From Oryzias latipes (lineage: Eukaryota; Chordata; Actinopteri; Beloniformes; Adrianichthyidae): a stretch of DNA of 64,000 nt. Below are positions 1 to 12,800 of this stretch, piece after piece; within the stretch, counting starts at the first letter, position 1; each line of letters starts with the position of its first letter. Below the pieces are notes generated by a model. The model saw only the letters and a program-made list of their open reading frames with translations. It ran no database searches and was not told the DNA's origin. The stretch is from positions 26,736,293 to 26,800,292 of the forward strand of contig NC_019868.2 of the NCBI RefSeq assembly GCF_002234675.1. The letters are read 5' to 3'. Position numbers and translations under genes: made by a program.

Positions 1-865
1 TTTTAGGTTTTCAGGCACAGCACTGCTATTTCTAGAAGGAACAAGCCTCGGAAAGGATCTAAAACATTTTAAAACCCTGATTTTTGTTTTGTTTTTTGTT
101 ACAAAGCTGTTAACTTCATTTGTTAGCTGCAAAAACCTAAAGATTTACAGTTTTATGAAGACATAAAAAATCCTAAATACTGCCTGATTATCAGTTCTTA
201 TCAGTCAGTCCTGTGCTAAGCCTCACTCAGGCTTCTCTGTTTGCGCTATTTTAGTTGCTCGTGCTATTTCATCCGGCCGACTTCTCCCCATTGTTCCTCA
301 TCAACACATCTCTCTGCTTCAGCTCAGGCGTGTGCTGACAGATGCACAGGATGTAAACAAATAAAGAAGTCATGTCTCTTGAGCACGCTTAATCCCACGC
401 AGAGCAAACACGTCTAGTTTGATATGTGTGGGTGGGAGGGAGAGACGCTGGATTGGTGTCCTTACAGCGGAGCTATCCCGGGACGCAGGAAACTGGACCC
501 TCGTGCTTGGCAGAGGGTGGGGTATTTGATGAGGGGAGAGGGGGATTAATGGTTCTTGCATTCCCTGGGTATTTGCCGTGTGCCCAGTGGACCTGGCGGC
601 GTGCCACTTTACAGAGTGAGGAGCTCTGTCCTCACCGGCCCAAGCCTTCTGATCTGGCTAGGTTTGAGCAGTTGTAGGGACATTATCTTCTGCTCAGAGA
701 CGAAAAATAAGTCTGACATAATGTGCGCTCCATTATTGAATTAAAGTATGGGGCCTTTGTTGTGCCATGCGAGCAAGGCTTTCCGTGACAAGAAAAGCCT
801 CAGACAAGGCGTCATTCAGACAGCATTATCATTATCACTGATATGGTTTCTGCGTGTCCTTTCAG

Positions 866-3800
866 GCGAGGCCCTCTGGTCTGGAAGACAGATTTCGGCT
901 GTTCAGCTCCGTGGAGTTCGAGGGGCAGCTCTACATGACTCCACTGAACTTTATTGAGTCGGTGACTCTGAACGAACCCAGAAGTGAGTCCACACCAAGC
1001 ATTAGATCTGGGGTCTGCAACCTGTAACTCTTAAAGACCCATTTGGGTTGAGTTTACAAAGTTGGAGTCACCAAGTCTCACTTTACCCTTTGGAAAAATA
1101 AAACATTGATTTTCATTTTGTTAGTGTCACTATTAAGATAAATATATATGAACTGTTGTTTTTTTTTGCATGAACAAAATGTAAACACAAAGATAAATTA
1201 GCTTTTTTTTTTCAAAATATGAAATAGTATATAACTTTTGACAGAGGTTCACGTTTTCCTTTCAAAATAAAAGACACCACGTGCCACATGGTAGCATCTC
1301 AATGCAGCAAATGTAGTTGAAGGTAGCGTAATGTAAGCAGTGATAAACCAGTTTACAGTTGGTGGAGCATCTGAGCCAGACGTTTGTAAATCTAATTCAA
1401 TTCAATTTTATCTATATAGCCCAAATTCACAACAAAAGTCGTCTCGATGGGCTTCGTATAGGTAATTGAAAAAGTTAAACATAAAAACCAAAAGGATCAT
1501 GAATACATAGAATTCAATAGGATAATACTAAACTTTAACTAAACAGACTAAACTAAACTGGCATCCCTGCCCTTAGACCCTCCTTCGCAGCAAGGAAAAA
1601 CTCCTAAAAAAACTGATTCTGGAAAAAACGAAGAAACCTCAGGGGTGTCCACATGAAGGAGGGATCCTCCCCCAGGACGGACAGGCGATTTACCAGAACT
1701 CAGAGAAGAATTAACTTATCTAACTCTACAACTATATATTTAAGGTCCAGCAGACGAGCTTCATCCAGACGGAGTTTGGATGAAGGTTAGTTAAATCTAA
1801 CTAACCAAAATGAAATCTGAGCTAACTAAGTAATCCTTACCATATTTTTTTAACCATAAAATCCTTGAATTTGTTCAAAAATAGAAAATCTGCTTTATAA
1901 TCCAGCACGCCTTAAATCTGTTTGTGCTCATTGACCTCTCACTGATTTTCTGTGATGTTTTAGTTTGACTGTCTGTGAATGACTTGAATAAAGTTTTAAT
2001 AAGTTTACTTTACTACTTTCTTGCTTTACAGTAACTTTTTAAAATAATAAACCTTTTCTTTCCACAATGGGGGATGATGCCGCAGGTGGCAGACCCCCGC
2101 TTCATATGCAGGAAGATTCATGTTTGAAGCGCTGTAGCATCAGGCTTCTTCACAGCGCTCAACCTACCATTTGGTTTATTGTCAAAAATTACACATTTAG
2201 ATTTTTGTGAGACATTTAGAACTTCAATGATGGGATGTGTTTTGTAATTTTTTTGTTTTTAGACAAAAAAAAAACGCATCAAGAGTTACACAGATGTTCA
2301 TTAAACTAACAGTTCAAACAAACAAGAATTTCCTATTTATGTTAAAAATATCTATGGATTTTTTTTACTACTGTGGTATTGCAATTTTCTAAATTAAGTA
2401 GAGATTTAAAGACTTTGGAACAACTCTTAGCTAAATGTAAACAAACTGTTTTTTCCCCTTTTTTTATGTTTTTTTTTTGTGGCTGGAGTCTTTCCAGTGA
2501 CAAATGTCTGATTCTCTAGTCCTTCTTAAGATGATCAGATTCACTTCAGTCGTCCATCCATCCATCCATCCGTCCGTCCGTCCGTCCGTCCGTCCGTCCG
2601 TCCGTCCGTCCGTCCGTCCGTCCGTCCGTCCGTCCGTCCGTCCGTCCGTCCATCCATCCATCCGTCCATCCATCCATCCATCCATCCATCCATCCATCCT
2701 AGCCCCTGTTATCAAAGGTGGGGTACACCCTGGATGAGTCGCCAGTCGTTTGCAGGCCGATCAACCCTTCTTTATCAAAAAGGACTTTTGTTTCTAACAC
2801 ATTTACGGAAAGTTTAAGAGGATCAGACATCTTTAAAGAAGTACAGTTTAAATATAAGAGTTTTTAAACATCTTGGCTAAACAAACAAAGAAAAATGAAT
2901 ACATAAATTGGAAGAAGCTTTATGACAGACTCGAGGTCCATTTGCTACTATAAACACAAAACAAACAAAAATACTTAAGGATAAAAAATTAAACATTCAT
3001 CGAAGTAGAAAACAATGACATAAAACTATAAAAACAATAAACAACCAAAGACTAAAACTGCTGCTGACTAAAAAACCTAAAAGGAAACAGAAAATAGGAA
3101 GTTTTTTTCCAAGGGACACTGTTGTGTTTGTGTCTGAATTCGCTTATTGCTACATACTTAGTGCACTATATTGGGTGTTCGCCATTTTTTGAGGGGTGTC
3201 TAAATCCACTATTCCAAAATCCAGTGGCCTGAAAATATCCCAAAAGTCTCTGTTAAGACCCAGCGTAACAAGAAAAGATACCAAAGCTCTCTAGACTGGT
3301 GAATATAGACCACAATGCATTGCGTTTGAACGATTCGTCATTTGAAAAAAATTCTTTAAATAAAGTTTTCTCAAATCATCTACATTTTCATAATCAGAAC
3401 ACAGTGAATAAATAATCATTCTTTGTTAAATATTCATATTTATCATGTTTTTACTTCAGCAAAAGGGCGACGTCATATTTGCTGTTTCAAAACAAAACAA
3501 CACAACACAAAACACGTAGTCGGAATGTGTCCGAATTGCATGACAAACCAGGGCACTGATTGTTTTTCTTCTTCTTCCTCTAAATGTTCCGCAAACTGCA
3601 CACATTGTGGCACACTACTGCCCCCATAGGTAAAGCTTGGAGTTGCTTTTCTCATTGAAAAATGAAAACGACCATCAGGAGTGAAATATTTTTAAACTTA
3701 TAATCGATTTGCCTACTTGCAGTTACTTTTTTTTACTCATTGGGTTCTGCATTTATATATTTTAAGCGTTTATCAACTGAATGGTATTTTTTTTTTAAAG

Positions 3801-6800
3801 GAAAGCTGGATTAGCTAGCTTGCTCTCTTAACGTTTAACCCGGCTACTTCAATCTTTTGGTGGTTAACAGTGAGATTTCAGCGAGGGGTTTATGTTTGAC
3901 CACTCGGTGAGCGCCACTCATCCCAATCGGTTAAGAGCTGCTACAGCAGGAAAAACTCCTGTTTCCTGGGAAACGTAGTCAGAAAAGTTCCTGGATAGAC
4001 AGCAGAGAGCATCACCTAACAAAAAGCCCATCGTTTTGTTTTTCCCTAAGTTTTAGGTATATGTTGTCTGTGATTTTAAGCCATGAATCTTACAGTTTTT
4101 AGGTGGCCACTCTAAACGACTTCCTTCAGCCTATATTAGCTCGATTAATTATTATAGGCAACAACTAAACAGCAGTTTTTCTGTTGATTTCTGGAATATC
4201 TGTGCTGCTGTGGGCATGTGAAGTGTCATGGAACAATAAGTCAAGGCTTGAAGTGCTTTAGCCATAACACCTGCATAAAGATAGAAATCTTTTTCAGCAA
4301 GCCCACTTTTATGGCTCATTTATGTGGCAACAAGTTTGCAGGGACCCACAAAGACCAAATGACTTAGCATGGATGCCATAAATGTCCTGATAAGGGAAAC
4401 GTGGAGCGCGATGTGAGGTGTGTGGCCGGCTTTATTGATGTGGTTTGTCTGGGATTTGCAAACAAGATGCAATTTATGTCAGTTTCAAACATTTTTTTGT
4501 TTTGTTTTGTTTGTAATTACGCTGTTTAAGAAGCTGGGTGATGAAATACCTGTGCAGATTTTGAAGCGTTGATGAAAAGGCTCCGCAGGGCTAATCACAT
4601 CCAAACTCCCAGACACAGACTTTTAAAAGGTGTCAGGGTTTTCTCTGTTATCAATGGGAATTTTTTACAACACGCCCCTCTTATCTTCCACTTTACAGGC
4701 CATTGGAATGTGCTCACGCCAACAGGCAGCTTACCTTTCCGGACATTTAAACACCTGTTTTCACTTTTGCTTCCAGGCTGATTCCTTGTTGCAGAATGCA
4801 TGAGACAAATGTATTTCCATAAGACTGACCTTTAATGTTGTTGTTTTAGGCAAGAAAGGACGGAAGAGTCTCACAAAAAAGGTGAGCCGGCTGTGAAGCT
4901 GCAGCGTCACAGAAACCCCTCCTCATTTGTGAGAATTTGCTGCGATGGCTGTAATGCAGACAACCAGCACACACACTACATGATGATCACTTAAGCCCCA
5001 GAAAAGAAGGCATAACTCGGGATTTTCGTTTATTTTCACAGGAGTTAGACAAGATTCTGTCGGATACCCCGGCTGTTTGGAATGGATCATCCAATTTGTT
5101 CAGGAACCTTCAGGAACGAGGTGAAGTTTGATTTATTGCTCGCGGGTTTTGCAGAACGTCAGGGATTTCCTTCTGTCGCTCATTTCATTCATGATTTTAC
5201 CCGGGAGCTGAAGGTGTGGGCTGCAAATGCTGCCTTATCTCCTTATCAGTTTGTTAACACCTCGTAGTTTTAGTTGCATGCAATCTCTGCAACATTGAAT
5301 GCTTTGTTGATAACACACAGAATGATCCTCAGTTGTTTATTTTAATAGGAAAGACTTTTTTTCCCTCTTATATCTCAGTTAAACTGAGCAAAAGAGCTGA
5401 GAGATGTAATTCAATGAAGACAAATTTAATTTAGTACTTTTTTAATAAAAAAAACAAAAACAAATAATGTACTACTTACTGTGCGCTTTGGCTCTTCCTA
5501 CTTTGCAAACTATCTTAAAGGGCCTTGATCATGCCAAATCCTAGTTTAAGTGTATTATATGTTCATTCCTCACAAAAAAACAACCCCAAGCCCAAAGCAG
5601 AATTTTGATTTATTGAGGCAGATCTGTGTTTTCCTCTAAAAGTCTGTGCTCTCAGCGGCAGACCCTCCCAATTCACAAAAACGAGCGGGTTCTCACATTG
5701 TGAGGTAGATAAGAACCGCCCCTTCCAGGAAGAGTGCGCTGCCAGCTCCGCCCCCAGGCTAAAACACACACACACCACTTTGTTCGTTGAGCTAGCGGTG
5801 ATCGGCGAAAACTTTAGGGTGACGTCATGAAATGGGCGGCACCCACAAGGAGCGAATGATCAGAGCCCGAGGTATTGAGTCGTCTTACTTCCGGGTAGGA
5901 AAATGAAATGCAAAAATAACACATTTTTCATAAAAATGTGTTAATTAGTGGGCCAAAGGGAAGGTATGATCATTGATATATTTTAGTCGTAAAGGCTTGA
6001 GACTAGCATGATACAGACCCTTTAACAGGCGGAAATAGAAGAATGTCAGTTGATGCCAGCCATAACAAGTCTTAACACTGCAAAAACAAAGCATTTTTGT
6101 CTAGTTTCTAGTAGAAACGTCTTGTTAGACTTGATATAAGAACTTTAAATTTTTAGTAGGATGTTTTAACCCTTGTGCTATCCTAGGCACTTTGTCATTT
6201 GTCATCTAGACCTACTAGACAGTGGGCTGAACCTTTTTTTCTTCAATGATTTGTGATCTTCACTGGTTGTCATGGTAAGAAAAACCCGCCAATGGTCATC
6301 TTGACCCCATAGGATAGCACAAGGGCTATGGAAACTGTCTGTTTAAAAAATACAACTTTTACATGAAATTTTAGGGACAAATTTGTCCTAAAATGTTTAA
6401 TTCTTGTCATATTTTAAGACAATTGTGGTCTATAAATAAGGATAGTTGGATTGTTTTAGTACCATAAATAGGATGCATTTGGGGGAAAGCGTACAAATTT
6501 ACCAACTATAAAGATAAAAACTTGGTTTGAGCAATATAAAATATATTTTAAAACATAATATTTCATAAAACCAGAGGAATACACCTAAATATGATTGTTA
6601 TAGCCAGATTGAATTTGTCTTAGAAAGGTGGGACATCGCTACTCTGTTGGCTGATTTTCCCCCCAACTTTTTTTAAAAATCTTGTTTTGAGAAGGAGATG
6701 TTTATAGTACTTTTATTTGATTAATTTATTAAATGAGATTAACAGTTTATTGTTACTCAACCAATCAGAATAAAGACCTGAATATGATTAATGTTGATAA

Positions 6801-9800
6801 AACAGACCATCTTTGAAGGCTTTGCATTCTTCCTTTAATAAAACGTCAAATACATTTGGCTCAAATGGCTCCATCGTCTTCCCCTGCAGCTTCAGGACTT
6901 CATCTTTGTTTGGTAACATTCTGCTCATCGTCCTCTCAGGCTTGTCATCAGCCGGCATCAGATACAGTTGCAGCGCTGCGCCGGGCCTCTCCAGATGTTT
7001 CTGAGAAGAGTCTGATTTCATTCAATGCGGGTCGTAAAGCTCCGAACACAGAATGCCAGTGTGAGCGGAGGCCTCCCCCCCCCCCTTCAGGGTTCCGTGC
7101 TCCTCCAGCCGGTGTAGCTGGGGGTGCACCAGCGACCGCTGTGTTGCTTTTGCTAAGTGGCGGTGTCGGGATTTGAGGCTTTTAATCCTGCTGTTAAACG
7201 CGGCAGCTTTGTCAGGGGAGAGAGGGAAAAAAAGGACGGGATTGATCTGTGAACAAAGCGTTTCTTCAGAAAATGAGGGAGCTTTCTGAACCCTGCTATG
7301 TCGAGGCATGTCCCACTGGCCAACAACCCCCCCCCCCGCCCCAATCACCGTGGACATCATGAAGCCAGGGAAGGGCATTGGATTACATCTCCGGGACTGC
7401 CACTCTGTATGAAGTGTTTCTGTGGAATTCTTTGTATTGTCTAACATCTACTTGAGCTCAGGGGAATGAGCTGTTGGGTGGAGGAGGAGCTGGTGGGGGC
7501 TCCCTGTAGGAGTGAAGGTGTGTGGCATCGATGATTTTTTTTTCTTCTTCTTTTTTCTTTAAAGCTTAAAGGCTTTGAAGGTAAAGATCTGTTGTCATCT
7601 TAGGGTTGGGTGAGATGACGGAGCGGGTCACTTTTTCCCCCTAAAAACAAACCAGCTCTGATTCTCTCTTTCAGCCCAACAATTTGTACATTTATTTTTC
7701 TTACCCCCCCCTCCCCTGGGGGGGTAAAAACTTTTTATTTTGCCGCTTGTTTCTTCCCGTGGGTGTTCCTATTTGAGGAAATCTCTCCCTCTCTCCCTGC
7801 AGCAAACTGGGTACCTGGCTTCGTTTCCCATAACAGGCAGAGCAGCCACCCAGAACTATCTGCCCTCAATTCTCTATCTTCCCGGGCGAACAAAAGCTTG
7901 GGAATGCTTTCAGAGGCAGGAGGGAGAAGCCTCCTGAGATGTCCTCTGACACTTACTCTTCCCTTCTCCGTGTCACACAACAAAGGGAGCTGGAGAACGC
8001 CACACAAAACCTGAATCGGCCGTTCTCAATCAGTGACAGATCACTTGAGAGTGTATTACACCTTGTTACCCAAGCATGATCAGAAGCCAGAGGCTTTAAA
8101 TTTGTTTGGGTTTGTGTCCAGATAGGTCAGCTCGGTTGGGAAGCCCGTGTTTGTGTGAGTGGAAGCATGAAGTAAAAAGGCACCTTTTAAGATCTTATCT
8201 GAAGATTACTTATGTCTACAAGCCTGCCCCCTGTTTCTTTGGACAGCTTATTCATCCCACCAGCATGACTTTGAACATCTGTAAACACCTCCAGCTAACC
8301 AGTTAACGCCATTTGATGTCATCTTGAGTGCGAAAAAGGAACATTTTGGTTTTTGTTTCTTGCTTTGATGCGTCCTTCTCTTTGTTGCAGGTGTCATCAG
8401 TTACACAGAGTATCTCTTCCTGCTCTGCATTCTAACAAGTCAGCATCTATTATTTGACGTAAACATCATGTCGTGTTTCGTGTTTTAAAGGATTCGCTTG
8501 AAGCCCTTTTGTGTTTGATTTCAGAGCCTCACGCCGGCTTCCGGATCGCTTTCAACATGTTTGACGCTGATGGGAATGAAATGGTGGATAAATGGGAGTT
8601 CTTGGTGGTATGAGCCTCATCTGGATTATCATGGATAACTGCATTCGCTGCAAAAACAGGCAGCCCCAAATTAGGAAAAATAACACTAATCTCAGGATGA
8701 AAACCACTAGATAGTAGTAAAATGATCTGTCCATGCAGAAAGTTGTTTTTACTTGATTGAAAATCTTATAAAAGTTATCAAAAGTATTTAAAAAATTAAA
8801 AATAAGATAAAAAAGCTAACTGTTAGAACAGTTTACAGTGAATGTTGTTCAGATCATTAAGTATTTCTGTGCTAGTTCTAAGCAAATGGTGTGTATTTCT
8901 TTAGTTTTGTGCTTTACTGTAGTTTATTTTGATCACAGTGACAAAATTCTAGTGTAAAGAGTGGAAACAACTCACATTTCAGCAAAATGAGAACACATTT
9001 TTAGTACAAGTTGGCCCACCTTAATAATTCCTGATCAAATCTAAAACTAGCACTTAAGCTTAAATCGAAATGTTTGTTTCCGAAGTAAGGTATGCCAGTC
9101 TGAACCCCAAATACAGTGAAATTTGAGTCTTAAATAAAGTTTTTCTATTGTTAGGAGTAGAGGGCAAAAGGCTCTTTTTGCTAGATCCTCACTCTCACTG
9201 AGTAAAAATCTCTCGACTGTGGTGATTTTGAGAAAAACTTGGAAAGGTGTTGAGTTAAAATGACTTCAAACTTAAAGTGTCTTGAACGTCTAAAAGCGAG
9301 GTTTTAAATATTTGCATTCGTTTGCAGCGTTTTGGTTTGCAGTCGTTCTTGATTTGTGTTTTCCATTGTAGTTGGAAGAGATTTTCCGCAAAAAAAAGGA
9401 CAGAAAAGAGGTCAACGAGGACTCTCAAAAACTGGACCAACAAGTGAGTTTGGAAAACTTTTTTAGTGTGTTTTTTTGTACTTTTAAAAAAACTATATTG
9501 TGTCTGTTCAAAGACAAGGAAAAAAAAGTACAGCTTGTGTTCCACCTGACAGAGAGCCCAGAGCATGCAGCCTCTCTTCCTCTTTTTCCTCACTTTTAAG
9601 CCCTTTATAGTGGAGTCGGCTGTGTGTGCGTGTTCGTGCACGCAGGCCTCTTTTAAAACAGGCCAAATGCCGGCTTTCCCTTCCACTGAATGCAGCACCT
9701 TTATGCTTAACATCCCTCAAAGAAAGGGAGGGATTTGAATCCGTGTCAGCCATTGTTTTACCCGGTCACAGAGATTGATTAGCTGTTTTAGTAGAGACAT

Positions 9801-12800
9801 GTGCATTACTGGTGCACAGTTCGTGTCTCTCCTGAAGAAGATGGTAATCAGAGTGCATTGGTTTGGCATGTCAGGAAGGGGAATGCCAGGCTAGCAGCTG
9901 CTTTGGTTTGACTTTTTCCCCTTGGAAAGGAGCTCAAACCTCAGTCAGTTCTTTCACAGTACTGCATTTCAGTTTTAGTTCAGTTCCGTTCACTTATTTA
10001 TTCCGTTTTAGCGGCAAAATAACAAGTTAAGTTGTCTCAAAAGCTACATAAAAAGCAAATTAGATCAAATCAACCCCCTTGCAAAAAGTAGTACACGTGA
10101 AGTTTATTTTGTTAAGTATAGTTTAGTATAATTATAGCAATTATACTATAGTCCATGTACGTATCGTGTAGGAATTTCAATTACTAAATACTTCTTCAGA
10201 CTAAACCTTTGATGTCTACAATATATAGATAATCTATGACGAGTAAACTTCAAGTATACTGCCTCACTTTTATTATAGACTAAGTATGGTTGTAGTATAC
10301 TTGAGTAGATTACTTTTTGCAATGGGCCACCACCTTACTCTTTATTTTTAAGTAAATTCTATTCAAGTTTTTACACTAAATGGCCTCTGAAAAGGCTGTT
10401 AAACTGATTTGTTTTAACATTTCACATTAAAACAAATCAGAGTTGGGTTGCTGATGCTCAGCGGATCCGACAGGCAGCTTATCGATTGGTCAGAGATTCA
10501 AAAGCTTTGGAAATAAACATTCTTCACCTCTGTGAGATATACAGTGTTTTAGCTGAATAAATAGATATTTTTGTCTGTACTTTTACATTAGCATCCCTGA
10601 AATGGGGATTAGCCTCACGGTATTCAGTACTTCAGTATCTGCCAATGCATTGTTTATGGTCAGGGAAAAGGTCATAGTGTAATTACCTAAAGCTTGCTTT
10701 AAATTGTTGGGCATTTTCTTAGTTATTTGCAGGGTAAACAAAAACTGGGGCACAATTAGCAGGATGTAGGGATGTAAAGGATACAGATAAAAACATTGAT
10801 AAAGTAAATCATATTGATAATCCTTATAAATGTTTTATTTTCCCTGTAATTCTGGTGTATCCCCATAGTGCACTATACGCATAAATTGAACTTTTCTGTG
10901 GTACAGAAAGTTATTTTGCATTCATGTTGTGTTCGAAAATGTGTTGTTTGTCTGACGTTCGTGTGTGTCTTCTAAGTCAGAGCGGCATTTGTCCCGATTT
11001 TTCCAAGAGCATATGAAGGTAGCATTTCTCTAAGTTAGTGTTTTCACCTGAGGGGCATCAACCCATTGATGCAATTGGCGCTAAAATGAGAGCAAAAGCC
11101 ACAGTTTTCAAAGAAAAACCTCCAAAATATTTCATTTTAAAACACATATACACATTTTACAATCAAAATTAGAGCATGTTTTCGTCCAGACTCCATGTTA
11201 TTTCTGGTTCTTGAGAGGTGGTTTACCAAAACACCTTAGTCATCTCTTCCTGGTCCGCCCTTTCTTTCAATTTTTTAGAACCCCTGGTGGCCCATAAGTC
11301 AAAAATGTTGCCCACACCTGGGTTAGGGAGTAGTGAGTGAATTCAGACATTGCTAATTTCCGCTTCCTGTCAACGGCGAACTGTTACAGGTGACAACTGT
11401 GCTGGACGAGTAAATCTTTTGGTCAACAGCCAGTGATTCATCTCTACACCTTTACAATCACAGCTGTTTTTATGAAGCCTTGTGTTCACACGTGTTATAG
11501 TTTTTATAATCCCAACGTTTCCTGTTAGCCCCAGTCTCCCTCCAAACAAAGCTAAAAATCAGTCTGGAACACCATTAAAACTGGTTTGACGTCCCCCACT
11601 GGGCTCCTGCAGGTACAGGCAGCTGTATTACAAGATTTCACTTTGTAGGCTTGCTTGTTACTCTTGTAGTGAAGCCAGAGGTGCAACTCCAGCTGCGTAG
11701 GGGGAGATTGTGGTCTTGCAGGGTAAAACATGCCTGAAGGCTTTCATCTTCTTAGGGCTTCTTATGCCGCATGCAGGTGGATGTAAACAGGCAGGGATGA
11801 ACCGAACGATAACAGATACTCTTTGAGGTCTTATCACACAAACACAACATGGAGGAGCTTATTCTGCAAAGGGCAGATGTTTGTATCTCTGGACGGTCTT
11901 CAATTAATCTTTCACCTGTATAACTATCAAAAAGATCATTAGAATAGGCACTCTAGATTTGGGGAAATAGCGATGGGGGTAAAAGCTGGGGTCAAGAGGA
12001 GCAGGAGGAATCTGAAAACATACAGCAGAGTCATGTAAACGTAAATTTCTCTATTTGAAATCGCTGCCTACCACCTTCTTTGTCTTTGTGAGGAATGAAT
12101 GAGTCCTCAGTTCTGTAAGCATTTTCTCCCTCCTTTGTGTTTCAGAGCCTGGAGCTTTACGGTCATCGCCAATCTCAGCCGCACAGTGTACGTATTGTTC
12201 TTTCTCCCTGAAGGAAAAGGAGCAGTTCTGCTTGGTGCATGCGCTGTTTGGACCACGGCCCTCCCCAACCCGAGAGAGTGCAGGAAACATAGTTGCATCT
12301 CAGGGGTTGACACCGCCCGCATTTGTCTCGGTTAACAGCCGATAACCTCCCTCCCCGTTCGCTGCACTCGAAGAGCATCACTCCGCACACGGTCTGCCAA
12401 CGTCGGTGTGGAAGTTTAGGAGCTGCTGCTGCTGTTTCATTCAAAAAACCTCTCCGCTGAAGACTGACGATGTTTGACTTCTGCAGTGTTTCGCTTCAAG
12501 TGACACGATCGAGATCGATCGAGATGTCTGTCTGGAAGGAGCAGCTAAAGTCTAACAAAATAACGCATTTGGTTGTTATTAAAGGGTATCATCTGTTCAA
12601 GAAAGTGGGGGAAAAATACATTTCCAAGATCACGCGACTGTTTTGAGGGCCGTGATTGGGCTCGTTTTTAATTTTTCATTTTTATCCATTGATTGCACAT
12701 GAGAACTGGATTGAGTGAGTGTGACGTCACCCATAGAAAATGGCTCACTTCCAGCTCCAACGAAATGAAGTCAGAGAGCCTCTTATGTCAACATGCGTAG

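Larger units (their letters stand above)
984..4849 (+). other. MICU3 intron between the first two exons in the window
   Basis: No coding signal found. It contains a LINE-tail-type repeat (about 1388-1700), a (TCCA/TCCG)n array (2551-2699) and otherwise AT-rich unique-looking sequence. The 865 bases left of the first exon also show no exon that I can support. Confidence 0.6.

Noticed and set aside
2464..2737. Open frames through the TCCG/TCCA array
   Set aside because: Same artefact of period-4 repeat; in a MICU3 intron with no splice or start evidence.
7022..7447. 141-codon - frame in a MICU3 intron
   Set aside because: No recognisable domain, low-complexity stretches (poly-G/C), and no splice or promoter support.
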